Source: Apostichopus japonicus
Lineage: Eukaryota > Echinodermata > Holothuroidea > Aspidochirotida > Stichopodidae
NCBI RefSeq assembly: GCF_037975245.1
Contig: NC_092569.1
Coordinates: 10,783,501-10,847,500 of the forward strand
Reading direction: 5' to 3'
Length of the DNA stretch: 64,000 nt
This document shows positions 1 to 12,715 of the stretch, piece after piece. The position numbers were made by a program, and so were the translations under genes. Position 1 is the first letter of the stretch. Every line of letters starts with the position of its first letter. Below the pieces are notes generated by a model. It saw only the letters and a list, made by a program, of their open reading frames with translations, was not told where the DNA came from and searched no databases.

Positions 1-390
1 TACGCTACCTGGTGCACCATAGCAACGCTTCTCAACTTGACTATCGTGTTAGTGTACACTGTAGGCCTGGAACAGCAAGTCGCTTGTCTTATCTCTCTAT
101 CCGTCCTGGCTCTGGAGTTGGTCGTCTTTGTGGCTCTTGATATGTTTGTCTTTGAACGTTACCTAAGGTACACCTTCTCCACTTACCTGACGGTCCTATG
201 GGCCCTCTCAGGTAGCCTGGCAGCCAATTGGGATCCTGCCAAACCCCACTCCATCATGTCCGTGGTCCTGCTGGGATTGACAGCTGTGTTTTTGGTCACG
301 AAATTAGTCCTCACCATCATTAATTCACAGACAAAACCTCTCTACGTTAAGGATATTATTCCTACCAGGCAGCCAGAGAAATCAGCTTAG
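1..390 (+). CDS. Multi-pass membrane protein, paralogue A, last exon (partial)
   Basis: Open frame from base 1 to the TAG at 388-390, 129 codons, cut by the window edge. It aligns without gaps of note to the last exon of the complete gene at 7866-10075: both have a YxTWCxIATLxNLTIVLVY helix, then an ERYxRYTFxxYLTVxWAxxG segment, an NW(D/S)P loop, a final hydrophobic helix and a short polar tail beginning PLY. Four membrane helices are visible (about residues 1-20, 26-47, 58-77 and 86-108). Upstream exons lie outside the window. The family is an uncharacterised animal multi-pass membrane family as far as I can tell. Function is unknown; a distant TspO/MBR-like relation is only a guess. Coding status is very likely because of the conservation with the neighbour. 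Confidence 0.85.
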   Translation, partial: YATWCTIATLLNLTIVLVYTVGLEQQVACLISLSVLALELVVFVALDMFVFERYLRYTFSTYLTVLWALSGSLAANWDPAKPHSIMSVVLLGLTAVFLVTKLVLTIINSQTKPLYVKDIIPTRQPEKSA

Positions 391-2160
391 AAGAGGTATA
401 TCACGTCTTTACCAGACTTTGATAGTTACATCCTGTAGTGAATTGACAAGCAGTGGGAAAGGAAAACGGGTGCAGACCCTACCAAATGAACCTCTTGTTG
501 TCACAAACGAGATAAAGGTGGACCAAGTAAGGCACAATTAAGGACCCTAGGCACCCCCTCCCTCACTGCATGGTCAATGTGTATTCAACAACTTGTCCAA
601 CGGTACAGATATGTTTCTCTGAACATTGATTCGTTTATCATCACAAACTTTACAGCTATCTCATATAATTTGTGATTAGGCCTATACGTCCACTCTACAC
701 TATAGGATTTCCTTTAATAATGATAGAAGAAGCCTGTGAGCCAGTACTACATGTACGCCTGTATATGGAAGTGCACTTGTCTTTAGTATATTTCAGTGGC
801 ATATATATATAGCACTTTAACAGAAGCCATAACGGCAATTAAGAGAGAAAGTGAGACACATATACATTGGCGGGTAAACAGGTTTGAGGGGTGGGAGGGG
901 GGGGGGGTGGGCGGTTTTTGCATGGTTGTGTATCCCCACGTGTCAAAATCACTGGTGTTTGTACTATTCTCAAACCAAGCGTGAATTGACCCCTAACTTG
1001 TTAGATACCTGATGGTACGCTAAAGTGGTCACGAATTTCATATCATGACTCAAAAAAACACTTGAAGAATTCTTTCAATGGTTTGGTTACATGGTATTTC
1101 TCCTATAACACATAACTTCAACACAACACATAACTTCGACATAATTATACCTTCAAATTGATCAAATTCAGGTATTTTCAGAATGTTCCAAAGTGACGCG
1201 CAGAGGTCGGTCAACCTGTCAATGAATTTAAGGGCCAACTGCACATCATAGTTTATATTCATGGAAGTAGCACCGCCATGCACGATACGGTCACGTGGTT
1301 ACATTATCGCTGTAAGGGGACGACTGGGATTAAAGAGTGGATCAAGATCGTTTGGTTTTTGTGCCCTGCAAGCTCTTTAGCTTGGCTGTCCTTTCTTAAA
1401 AATGAACTCTGCCTTTTGCACAGATTATGTAATAACTGTTAATGCTCTACACAAACCCAACATCACGAAGTCATGGTCACAGTACCGGAGGTATAAGTGA
1501 GACTGGAGTTGTATCACTTTGGTGATAAAGAGTTCAGTTTCTCATATCTTCAGTCCATTCTCTATATTTGGCTAATTCTTTTAAGAGCTGGTAAACAGGT
1601 TTATTATCTTGTTCTCAAACATGATCAAAACGTCTACAGTGTGCTCTCATTCGTCTTCCCAATTTTCTGAAAGTCGCACTAAAAAAAATTGTATAAAAGA
1701 TTTGATATGTGCCTTTTTCTTATAATTTACACCATGACATATACATGAACAATAACAATTCTCATTTTGACACTATGAATCAATTTTGTTTATGAGTTAA
1801 CTTTTCAATCAAATATAATAAAATGTATACATTTTAATGTTTTTTTTTGCTCCTATAATATCTTCACCTTTTCCGTTTGTTTTGTGTGTTTTATTTTTTT
1901 CAAATTTTGTATGTATAATATTTAGTTACTATCAACCTTAGTTATATACCGATATATCCATCTTTTGCTACAGTAATTTTGTATAAGACTTCAAGCAATA
2001 CCTGACTTAACCACATGGCCATATCATTTCGAAGGTCTAATTTATACATGGTCTGTACAATCACAGTCGTGTTTAAATGCAACGACCCGGATGAATACTT
2101 AAATCCCTGTAGCATTTCTTTCCTTTGCTTTTGCACATCGAAATATGTAAGCATATTATG
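391..2160 (+). other. 3' flank of paralogue A and intergenic DNA
   Basis: No supportable gene. It holds the likely 3' UTR of the membrane protein gene, an 11-nt G tract near 897-907 and AT-rich DNA after 1700. Short open frames here lack conserved features and were not called. Confidence 0.6.
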
Positions 2161-2170
2161 TAAGAATGAA

Positions 2171-2353
2171 TATATATATATATAGATATATATATAGATA
2201 TATATATATATATATATATATAGATATATATATATATATCTATCTATATATATATCTATATATATATATAGATATATATAGATATAGATATATATAGCTA
2301 TAGATATATATATATATATAGATATATATATATACAGATATATATATATATAT

Positions 2354-2404
<51 letters not shown>
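2171..2404. repeat. Interrupted TA/ATAG microsatellite
   Basis: About 230 bp of TA dinucleotides broken by GATA/TAGA variants. The long Tyr-Ile reading frame across it is a by-product of the repeat. Confidence 0.95.
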
Positions 2405-2408
<4 letters not shown>

Positions 2409-2682
2409 CCATGTATATTTATGGGAAATTAGTTAATACATTATTTTCGTAAGGCATTTTTTTTGTGTATATCAACAATATATAGATAGTTTAAATTCTT
2501 ATAGCGCTTTTCTTCTTTGCCTCTCCATTTGCTAATGATGAATACAATATCTTAACGTTCCTACGTTATTATACAATATAAAATAAAATACGATAGTAAC
2601 AAACGAATCTTGACTATTAAAGTATCATATTTTGCAACCAAGTTTTCCCAAATTGAAACCGCTGTTCGTTCTTGGTTGTCAC

Positions 2683-3042
2683 CAAGGGCGTAGGAACCGG
2701 GGGGCTGGGGGCGCCAGCCCCCAGTGAAAAATATGGAGGGGCGGAAGTATCATTCCGCCCCCCCCCCCCCGCTTCGCAAGTCAGAAAACCCCGTTTTCAT
2801 TTCTAAGTGAGAAAAAAATCTCATTTGGAGCACCAAATTGCATCTAAGGCCAGGTGAAAATGCAAAATTATTTACAAAATGCAGTGGGTGTTATATTCCA
2901 CCAAAGGTTGCTATATTCCACCAAATTGCATCTGAGGCCACCTGGAAATGCAAAAAAATTCCACCCCCTCCCCTTAGACCCCTCCCCCAGGCCGGCTATC
3001 AGTCTTCAGCCCCCCGCTCAAAAGTACCTTCCTACGCCACTG
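2683..3042. mobile_element. Non-autonomous hAT-like element with 8-bp TSD
   Basis: The 360-bp insert begins CAAGGGCGTAGGAACC and ends TTCCTACGCCACTG, an imperfect terminal inverted repeat. The sequence GTTGTCAC stands immediately before it (2675-2682) and immediately after it (3043-3050), an exact 8-bp target-site duplication. Internal poly-C tracts and direct repeats of a 'CCACCAAATTGCATCT' type are present. There is no transposase. Termini starting CA(G) and 8-bp duplications are typical of hAT elements. Confidence 0.85.
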
Positions 3043-3215
3043 GTTGTCACTGACCAGCATCTTTTACCAAACCGTACCAAATTACTCAGAATTATTCTTT
3101 TTTTTCTATCGATAAAAGTATGATATCCTCTTACTGATTTATTCAATTATTGACCATAACGTTATGAGTCAGTAATCATTCTCAGACAACGAGGGGGGGG
3201 GGGGGTCGGTTGGGG

Positions 3216-3222
3216 TATAAAA
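3216..3222 (+). promoter_or_regulatory. Candidate TATA box
   Basis: TATAAAA followed by CCCCGCCC. An ATG at 3421 opens a nine-codon frame that runs into a GTAATT donor-like site, but no downstream exon was found. A similar TATAAAA-GCCCGCCC lies on the opposite strand at 4020-4026, pointing towards this one. The assignment is weak. Confidence 0.2.
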
Positions 3223-4019
3223 CCCCGCCCTTCTTTCAATCGCAAACAGAAATTCAAAAGCAGCTATAAGCAAAACTTTGAGTATTGTTACGTTGGAATG
3301 CGAGAGGTCTCGATAATTAATTTTTAACGAGACACAAGCCTGGGTTCGTTTCCGTAAGGAACACAGACAAATTGACGAGTCTAGAGATTTTAAATGAGAT
3401 CGTAAACTATATTGAACAATGGATTTCGAACCAACAACAACAAGTGGTAATTACAAATATATAGAAAATTACTCACAAACTTAACAAGATAGGATACACT
3501 TTAAAACACGCTGGTCTCTTCCAACGACGATATCCCTCAGCGGCCACGACCTTGATGACGACGATTCTCGGTCAGTTGTACCGCGAAATTCACTGGTCCT
3601 CAACGAAGTTTCTCGCGATCCCAGAAATAGCAGTCACCTTCTTTCCGGCGATGCTCCAAAGTAGAAGACGGATTCCAGCCACAATAGAGTGAAGCACAAG
3701 TCGAACTTCTCGCCGACTAAATATTACCACAGTCAGTCCAAAATCAGCTTTATAGCCACCAACTCCTGGCGTAACGAACTTCCTCAACGGAGACAGAAAT
3801 TCTTCACCTTCTCCGAAATAAACACTGGAAAACTGTACTTTCACAGCAAAGTCCTCTTCAAACTTCTGAGTGGAAGTGTAGAATCAATCTTAGTATCGAT
3901 ATCTCAATCCCTCAGAAACTACTGGTAGTTGAGCACTGACGATATATAGTAGAATGGTATAATTTGTGTCGTCGCTTGTATTCGTACAGAAACTCAGAAA
4001 CTCTCCGATCTGGGCGGGC

Positions 4020-4026
4020 TTTTATA
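4020..4026 (-). promoter_or_regulatory. Candidate TATA box (minus strand)
   Basis: On the minus strand the sequence reads TATAAAAGCCCGCCC. No ATG-initiated conserved frame follows: the 84-codon minus frame ending near 3590 has only a GTG at its apparent start. It is listed only as a candidate core promoter. Confidence 0.2.
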
Positions 4027-6519
4027 CGATTCGCCATGTCAAGAATCATCTAGATCTTTCTCGATACACCTGACCCAGTTTCTCTATTCTTGGAAGTCCT
4101 TTGCATATCTCGCGTACGTTCCAGAGAATCCACGAAAATGTGTGCACACCGCAACGGGACTTCACGTAAACCGACGTTAACCCGAGACCAGCGCGTCATC
4201 ATAAGGAATATACCAGAACAATCGTGTATTATAACATTGTGACACGGTAAACCGACCTAATTTCTCAAATACTGATTTATCACGTAGGCAATTTCAATTA
4301 CTCTCCACATTATAACATTAGGTTTCTCACTAGCAGTGACTAGCGTTAGGCTACAATGGGCCCTTGTAACAGTATATACTTTTAGTTTTATACAGTCAAG
4401 TTTATAGTCTAACTTACGCATGGCTCAGAATGCGCCATTCTCCATCAATTTTACTTTTTTTTCAGGCAGCGCCCCCCCCCCCACACTAAACCTCTAAGTA
4501 GGAATTGCCATTAACGAACCCAGGACAATATCCCATAATTAATAAAATCCTGAATCCAGTCGTTCTGAGATTTCGCAGTTCATTTATAGTTTATTAACCA
4601 CGTAACAAAACATGTGCTTACTGCTGTAGGCATTATAATAATATCATAAAACTTATGACTTTATTATTTGAAATGATGGCTTGACTTGTCAAGCTAATAT
4701 ACTTCTATGCTTTGGGATTTTGTTATCGAAGATTAAAAAAACCACAATTTTAATTAGCTGATTAAAGCATAAAGTTCTAGCTATGTTGCACTATAAAATG
4801 CTAATGAATAGCCGCACCATGTAAAATTAAACAGACAGGGTAGGCCAAGTACTTCCTTACCCGGTACGTTACTATTGAGCCTACCAATCAATACTCACGA
4901 TTCAATATACAACTCAACTTCCTATTAATGAACAGCGCCACTATTCTGATATTTAGCAGCCGAGTATCAGAGCGTTATAGGCCTATACGTATTGGTGGTA
5001 ATACAAAACTCAACCACTACACGAGAGAAGATCTGATAAAATTACGCTACATGCAGACAAACCACCCTACAACGTTTGTATGTAGCATAACACCGACATG
5101 TGTTCAATGACACAACCCCCACCCCCACCCCATCTCCTCTCTTCCCTATCCCCGTCATGCTACCCATTCGCCCGACTCCTATCTTAACTTTTTGTCAGGG
5201 ACACACTAATGTCACAAAACATAGTATTACCTTACAAAACATAGTATTACCTATAATATTGTTTCTAATTCTGTATTCATATACTTTTTAAGAAAAAGTC
5301 GCCAAGGAAAGAACCTGGGCACGAAACCCAAACTACCAAACGACGGATCCGCTATCAACCCCAGCCCCTGCAGTGACTGTGATCATCGTCGGGTGTGTGT
5401 CACCATTCCCCTCGAAAGGGAACAGATACTACATATGATCTTAGCCAAAAGGCATATAATGATGGTATTCTTACTGTTGTAAGGTTAGATAAACCATATA
5501 ATTGTGATGTATCCCATACATGTACACATCAAACGTTTGTATTTGCATATTTGTATCACGTTAATTGTCATGTGAACCAGGTATTTAGCATTTATATATA
5601 GCAATTAATTATTTCCATTGACAGTTGCTCGATTTCTCTCGGAGACCAACAACAATAACATTGAATTACATCACAAAAGATCAGCGGAGAACTGAAGTGG
5701 TGGGTGGTGAAATGAATTGAAAGTGTTCCATGACACCTATACACAAGTTGCTAGCCGATCGATAAAATTATCGATTGTGAGTATGTCGATCGATCAACTA
5801 AACGCCTGTTACTTGTATTTAGGGGACACTGATATTTCACATCATAACAGCAGCTATAACCGCAGTTATCTGTTATAAACTACGCTCGCTTTTATATCAG
5901 GATATTACATCGTAACTAAATAATTGTTTAGTAAAATATATATTTGATCTAACGTTTTATCTACTGGAATCTCATAGGTGAGTATATATGCTTGTTTAAC
6001 GTCTATAGTTGAGCTGGTATCATATTACCTCATTTTACAGTTTGAAGTTCATTTCGTTCCATCCTAGTGCTGGTGTGCAATTTTAAGTGATGAAAGTTTA
6101 TTGTTTTGTATAATGGAGGGAGGTTGCAGGTATCATGATTAGCATTAACAATGTAGGCATCGAGGCCTGTGATAAAATTCTGTGAAAATTCCTAATTGAC
6201 AATCATGTAAAAGTAAGCTATATGAACGAATGAATAGCTAAGTGTGATGTAAGTTTAACCTATGCTTGTCACAATATCTATGTTTTGAGATATCTGCAGC
6301 TAAAATTGAGAAATTATTACTATATTTTGATCTTTTTGCCTATTGAAGATTTTTTGCTTACAATTTCCCGGTCAGCTTTATATAAATATTTGTTACTTTA
6401 CTTTACTTGACTTTGTGTGTACTTTATCATAAATTTGCAACATTTCTGTAAAATATATAATTCCTTGCCGCTTTCTGTGTTGAATAATAAAACGAGAACC
6501 GTGTTGCGATCCAGGGAGA

Positions 6520-7193
6520 TACAGTAGGATCGTGAGGTTTACTATAAATAAATAGGATACATGAGGTATACTATAACATAAATAGGATACGTGGGGTATA
6601 CTATATATAAATGGGGTATTTGAGGTATACTTTACATAAATGGGATACGTGAGTTTTACTATACATAAATAGGATACGTGAGGTAAACTATAAATAAAGA
6701 GGATAAATGAGGTAAACTATACATAAATATGATATGTGAGGTATACTATACATAAATATGATATGTGAGGTATACTATAAATAAATGGGATATGTGAGGT
6801 ATACTATACATAACTAGGATATGTGAGGTATACTATACAGAAATGGGATATGTGAGGTATACTATACATAAATGGGATACGTGAGGTAAACTATACATAA
6901 ATATGATACGTGAGGTATACTATACATAAATGGGATATTTGAGGTATACTATACATAAATGGGATATGTGAGGTATACTATAAATAAATGGGATATGTAA
7001 GGTATACTATAAATAAATGGGATACATGAGACATACCATACATAAATGGGATACATGAGGTATACTATACATAAATATGATACGTGAGGTAAACTATAAA
7101 TAAATATGATATGCGAGGTAAACTATACACAAATAGGATACGTTAGGTATACTATACATAAATGGGATATATGAGGTATACTATACATAAAGC
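6520..7193. repeat. 28-bp minisatellite, about 24 copies
   Basis: Tandem units built round GTGAGGTATACTATACATAA plus ATGGGATAC. The period is 28 bp with substitutions between copies and occasional 1-2 bp indels. The array lies about 0.7 kb upstream of the first coding exon of the complete membrane protein gene. Confidence 0.95.
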
Positions 7194-7865
7194 AATGATG
7201 CAACCCACCCAGTGGTATGCACAGGGAGCCGGGGGTGGTGGTTGCATGGGGGCTCTACATTTCTCCGAATGATATAGGTAAGGACCAGAGACGAATAAAG
7301 GAATGAAATTATGTGGCTCTGGGATTGTTGAACCGAACTCCCATGCCGGTGGAGGGGGGGGGGGTCTGGGTTAGGAGGAGGTGCACGGTTCTCCCCGAAT
7401 TTTTTTTTTACATACATACGTCAATTCGTGTATTCGGAGGCTTATTCAGACTATAAAATATATAGATCATTCATGTTTAGTTAGTATGTCTGAATAGGGG
7501 GTGTACACCAGGAGGAGTGGTCTATAAAAGTGGTTTAAATATCTCTCAACTGAACTATTTCCCTCTACTGATGATGGAAAGTGGAGGAATGGTCCGCTGA
7601 TCACTTCATCCCATACCCACTTCCTCCCCCTCTTTAGCACATATGTGGACCAGTGGCATATGCCACTGGCTCACCTTATTATAGGGTTAACTGACAGCTT
7701 AGTTGGCAGACCGCAGGACCGTTCTTGAGGATGTTTGCCTAATGTATCTATTTACATTTTAGTTTGCGTCTAATTATAGTTTTTGGTATCTTTCTACATA
7801 CTGGTTTGTTGTTTATTGTATCCTATCACTAAACTATACACTCTCTTTGCTTTGGTCTCAGTAAG

Positions 7866-10075
7866 ATGACGTTACCTAGATCACGTGACTCAACATGGAT
7901 TGCTCTCGCTATAGCAGTGGCCTCCACCTTCCTCCTGTACCATATTCTGAACTTCTTCGTTTTCGCTGACGACATCGGTGAGATTCATAGAGTGGGGCGG
8001 GGGTAGCGTGGGGGGGGGGGGTTAGGGAATTGATGGGGGAAGGGAAGTATCAACGTGGACTAGGTACCGAATTCCTATACCTAACCCATATGGAGGTTGA
8101 TTGGAACGACGAGAAACTACAGGGAATGTAAGTTCATATTATGGTTCAAATTGCATCAACATGTAAAACTGGTATAATCTAAGATAGTATAACGAATATG
8201 GACGTGAACAAAAATTGATGCTTCATATATTCAGCCTAGAAAAACATGCCGCTGTCGGATGGGTATTAAAGCAGGGCGGAGAGGGAGGATGGGTGCGAGG
8301 TGCGAACCCTTATAACCGTATCTGCAGCCTACATGGTTTGAATAAATGATGAATGGCATTGTTTGTATGCCAATCAGAACGGAAATTTCATTTGTTGATT
8401 TTACGATTACGAAATAGCGCCACTAACTTGACCTTTTTCATTTTCATCTTTCCTTTAGGTACAGGAAACACAACGAATTCTTCCACATCAAATTTTTTCG
8501 ACCGATACCCGACATTGATAACTCCTGCTAGGTGGACCCTCCTAGACTCTGGATTAATTTTCTTGTTCCAGATTGGTTGGATCAGTCACGTGCTCGTTAA
8601 CATACTTCGTAGTAGTAATGGCGAACCATTGTACAAAAGTCCAGAAATTGTCAGTGATATTTTCCTTTCGCTGTTCACTCTCAATGTCATGCTGAATATC
8701 ATATTGCTGATCATGTCACATAACGGCTATCAAGTAGTATGCCTGGCATTGTGGGGTCTCATTACCGCGACGCTGTGTGTATGTCTGATGGAGTTTTACT
8801 TACGGATACTCCGGAATGTGAAGGAGATGGCTACCAAACGCATGTAAGTGTAGTGCATAAGCATAGGAAAAGGGGGCGAGGCACTTCCCCCAGGCGGGAG
8901 GGGGCACTTCCCCAGGTGAGAGGGGCTCTTCCCCCAGGTGCGGGAGCACATCCCCAGGTGGGAGGGGCACTTCACCCAGATGGGAGGGGCACTCCCCCAG
9001 GTGAGAGGGGCCACTTGCTCTAGGAGGGAAGAGCAGGAGTATCTGTTTCTTTTCGCTAACAACTATGGATGCACTATGTTGAGTCCACGACAGTGCTAAA
9101 TTGCTCGACATGAATCCTTTGTATTAGCTAGGAAAAAGGAGTTTCAGATAGTGAAAATAATTAAATTCGTTCAGCTAAGAATAAGTAGAAAATTTGGGAA
9201 TAAAATAGTCGAAAATTCAAAATGTTCCATCTGGGCCACCGTAGAACTTACAAAACTAAAATTTATATGGCCGGGTGATTACCACAGCCCACATCATTTT
9301 GGGCCCGATACGCCGACTCCAATTTTTAGTTCAGTGAAAGGCGGAGCGATTCGACTTTTTACTAAAATATCTACAAATAATGTGAAACCTTCAAGAACAA
9401 CTCACAGGAAACCTTTTACCAAATGCGCACATCTTGTTGGTGGTGTCATTAGGTTGCGTAACGCTCTGTTGTTATGTTAGTATCTTCATCGTTGAACGTT
9501 ACTAATATTACTACTGCTTTTGTTAACTATTGTATGGGATGTATACTTGTGTGTTAGAATAGCTGATTCCGAAAATTGATTTTGGTCACGCGCAAGGCTT
9601 ATACCTTTTTTTTTTTGTTTCTTGTCCTCCAATTCTTCTCAGATTAGACTTACTCCTGTTTCGTCTGCTCTTGCAAAATGGCGTTTCGATGTACACCACG
9701 TGGTGCGTGATTGCGACATTGATCAACCTGACCATCGTGTTGGTGTATTCACTCGGAGTATCACAATCTGCTGCCGGTGTCATCTCATTATCCTTCCTGA
9801 TTATCCTGTTTCTCGTCTTTGTGGGACTTGATCTGTGTCACTGGGAGCGGTACATGAGATACACATTCACCCCGTACTTGACGGTTATTTGGGCGATGGC
9901 AGGAACCATGTTGAATAACTGGAGTCCAAGCAGCCCACCGGCGGTATTTTCGGCGATAGTGTTGGTGATTGCGGCCGTTTGTTTTGTGATCAAAATAATC
10001 AACACGGTCATTAAAGCCAGACGAAATCCTCTTTATACGCTAGAGGAATCGTCCACAGACGAACAAAACGACTGA
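7866..10075 (+). CDS. Multi-pass membrane protein, paralogue B (complete, three coding exons)
   Basis: Coding exons 7866-7977, 8459-8843 and 9643-10075 join in frame (930 nt, 309 aa, stop TGA). Donors are GTGAGA and GTAAGT; acceptors are TTTCCTTTAG and TTCTTCTCAG. The ATG sits four bases after a pyrimidine-rich CAG at 7859-7861, so a non-coding 5' exon upstream is likely. Eight hydrophobic helices are visible (about 10-32, 66-88, 101-122, 127-149, 183-205, 210-231, 243-262, 271-293). An N-glycosylation-rich loop (GNTTNSS) follows helix 1, and the tail is acidic and polar. The C-terminal half matches the partial gene at 1-390, so the two are tandem duplicates in the same orientation. I recognise the general pattern (a PARW helix, then a conserved NGxxxYxTW helix) as an uncharacterised animal membrane family. 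TspO/MBR relatedness is possible but unproven. Likely a membrane transporter, receptor or sensor; function unknown. Confidence 0.85.
8868..9020. repeat. About 25-bp minisatellite in intron 2 of paralogue B
   Basis: Six imperfect copies of a GC-rich unit of the type GGAGGGGCACTTCCCCCAGGT. Open frames on both strands here are repeat artefacts. Confidence 0.85.
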
Positions 10076-11890
10076 GTTAAGTCTGACATAGCGGCATTAC
10101 ATAATATTATTGTTAATGTCATTTGTCTTGCTGGACTAGCGGGACATCATGAACACTTCATTTGATTAATATTCAGTTAATAATGAAGGACAGTTAACGC
10201 TGCTCGCATTTCTCGGCGGCTAAACGAGTTTTATAGATAATATTTCACGAGAGAGGGAAAGGGAAGGGGGGGGGGTTGGGTGCAGAAAGAGGGGATTTGA
10301 TAGACGAGGAAAAATCGCTTTGCCATTCAATCACGTACTGTAAATGAATGTGATCATTAATTGGATTAGCCTAGTTTTTTTTGTAAGTGTACGTACAACT
10401 ATGACTAGGGAACATAGTGTTTTAGTTCCATGGGAGTGATCATTACAAAACTGAACGTAGTAGAATATTCAGAAATATCCGGGAATTATTTTATTTTAAG
10501 CTCAGTAAAAGTTTAAAAACAAATGAAAAGAAGAAAACAAACGGACACCAGTAATACTACAATTTCGTCAAAATATACCAACCACTGGATGCGGATAGCT
10601 TCTTCAGAAATACGGAGTTAACCTTCACTATGGTTGGACAAGTTGTACCTGTTCTCAGAACGTTGCAGAGATATCTTGATCACTTTATTTTCTGTATACC
10701 TCCAGTAGCATACAAAGTTAGAGATCTTCAGTTTTGCGACTTTGTGTAGAAATTTTACTCAGCTGATGTTACTTAATTTTATTCAATCTAATTTTATTAA
10801 ATCTATATTGAGCAATCTGTTCGCACTATGTAAAGAATCTAAAGATGTAGTTACAATCTATTTGCAGTCATGGAAAATTTGGTTTTTACCAATGTTTACT
10901 TGATTTAAAAGATTTTATTACAATTTAGTACAATTTAGTAATCATGGAAGTTGGTTATTAACAATTTTTCCGATAACATATGTAAAGAATCTAAAGATGC
11001 GATTACAATATATCTGCAGTCAGTTTACTAATCAAAGTGTGTGTCAGTGTGTGAATAACATTGTAATCCCAGATTCCACTTCAACCCCCCCCCCCCCCCA
11101 CCACTACTACTAAAAACAAAGTAGAAAATCAGAAACTATCATTCCAACGCTATACTGAACCACTCACTGGGCTGTTAATTGCCTCTTCGTGAGTTTGGAG
11201 TAAGCATCACTGTGGTTGAACATGCACCCGTTGCCAGAATGTTGCAGCAACATCTTGCTAGAATGCTAGTTGCCAGAATGTTGCAGCAACATCTTGCTAG
11301 AATGCTGAATCTTCATTTATGCGACTTTGTGTCGAAATGAACTAATCACAAGCTACAAAGCTCGTAACTTTGTTAAGCAATCCCAGATTCTACTGCCCCC
11401 ACCCTTATCCACAGTATGGAGTTAAGATAAAAACCCAGGCACCCACCCTCAGAGGATCTTTGAAACCTGAGAGAAAATGAGAGCTGTTGAATTATGCTGT
11501 GATCTGGTCGATGGGAAAGTAAGGTTACATTATCAGCCTTAATTGTGGCTATCAAACTGTAACCTAGGCCACCGCTATGTGATCTTAATTTTGCGCTAAA
11601 CGTCCGTTCATCAGTGTCAAATTTGAGCTACATGTTGCATCGAATTGGTCACATATCTAAGGTACCATATTACACTGTTGTATGAATGATATATATATAT
11701 ATTTTTTTAATAATCTCCTTTTTATATCACCAAACTCGACAGAAGAAAATTCAAGAAGTCTTTTAAGGAAATAAGGTCCAGACTGATTTTCTTAACAAAT
11801 TTGAAAAGCCGCTAGAAAAGCCGCAGAACAGGATTAATATAGGTGACAATTGGTTCAAATTGCATTCTAACTAAAAGCTTCCTCCCTCTG
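10076..11890. other. Intergenic DNA with diverged internal duplications
   Basis: No gene supported. Segments near 10600-10690 and 11190-11260 are diverged copies, as are 10825-10870 and 10980-11030 (both containing GTAAAGAATCTAAAGATG). A 38-bp block with GTTGCAGCAACATCTTGCTA is directly repeated at 11231-11307. A 15-nt poly-C tract lies near 11085-11099. Confidence 0.6.
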
Positions 11891-11898
11891 CTGCTAAT

Positions 11899-12408
11899 CA
11901 GTGGCGTACCCCCCCCCCCAATTTGCTTTGTGCTATAGTCTTGCCCCCCCCCCCCAATGAAATCCAGTGATGTATTTAAAATACTTCTTTTTTACATTTT
12001 TACGAGTTCTAATCACAAGTATTCATACCTCAGGGATTATGTTCATACTTCAAATAAGGTCAGAACTTGGTAATCAGACCGAGATATTACACATTTTGGG
12101 CCTTCATCATACCTACAAACGGACTGTTGATCAATATCGTCCTACAGAATAAGCGCCAATAATTTGGCCCGTTGTATAACCATTACAAACTAGCGTTAGC
12201 AACCAATGTGCATTTTCAGCGCCAAATGATGCCACTCGTGGAGAATTTTCACAGCACGTAGAGGCCTAGTGAAACTTGTTTGTGTGGAAATCTGGGCATG
12301 TAGTGAATAAGAGTAGCTAATTTATTCATTGTATCCTTTTCATGTGGCGTTGGCCCCCTTAAGAAAAATCTTGCCCCCCCTAACAATAAAATGCTGGCTA
12401 CGCCACTG
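11899..12408. mobile_element. Non-autonomous hAT-like element with 8-bp TSD
   Basis: A 510-bp insert beginning CAGTGGCGTACCCC and ending GGCTACGCCACTG. It is flanked by CTGCTAAT on both sides (11891-11898 and 12409-12416), an exact 8-bp target-site duplication. It carries two poly-C tracts near the left end. No transposase frame. Confidence 0.9.
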
Positions 12409-12485
12409 CTGCTAATTGCTGTTAAGTTTTCAATTGCTGATTTGCTTATAAAAATATTTTATAACAGAAGAGATAACAGAAATTG

Positions 12486-12545
12486 TTATGGCAATAACGT
12501 GCATGACCTCAGGATAACAAGCTCCGTGCTCTATCGACCGAGCCT
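12486..12545 (-). repeat. tRNA-like fragment, probably the head of a SINE
   Basis: On the minus strand, GCTCGGTCGATAGAGC forms a D-arm/A-box-like hairpin. It is followed by a degenerate anticodon-arm-like stretch with GTT in the loop position. No acceptor stem or good B-box is seen, so this is not a working tRNA gene. Confidence 0.3.
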
Positions 12546-12715
12546 ATCCCCCATTCCTTAGTTCTTGAGGTCACGAGCCTACGCCCCATCCCTTAGTTCT
12601 TGAGCCAATCCCCCATCACTTAGTTCTTGAGCTCACAAGCCTATCCCCCATCCCTTAGTTCTCCAGATCACAAGCCTATCCCTTAGTTCTTGAGGTCACC
12701 GCTTCCAATCGCATC
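12545..12715. repeat. Short tandem repeat of an approximately 36-bp unit
   Basis: Four to five irregular copies of 'CCCATCCCTTAGTTCTTGAG' followed by 'GTCACGAGCCTAT'. It adjoins the tRNA-like fragment and may be its tail. Confidence 0.75.

Larger units (their letters stand above)
3051..6515. other. Intergenic DNA without supported genes
   Basis: AT-rich sequence with poly-G (3191-3204) and poly-C tracts. Short frames at 3590-3928 (both strands), 4928-5291 and 5395-5601 show no domain, paralogue or splice context. A small duplication of 'ACAAAACATAGTATTACCT' lies near 5215-5250. Confidence 0.5.

Noticed and set aside
2171-2404. Long Tyr-Ile reading frames in TA repeats (also near 27070, 30270 and 32300)
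   Set aside because: They are translations of microsatellites with no coding signature.
3590-3844. 84-codon minus-strand frame downstream of a TATA-like box
   Set aside because: Its apparent first codon is GTG, there is no ATG, and an equally long frame lies on the other strand.
4060-4140. Heat-shock-element-like TTC/GAA words upstream of the minus-strand TATA box
   Set aside because: Spacing does not fit the nGAAnnTTCn rule, and no heat-shock protein exon was found downstream.
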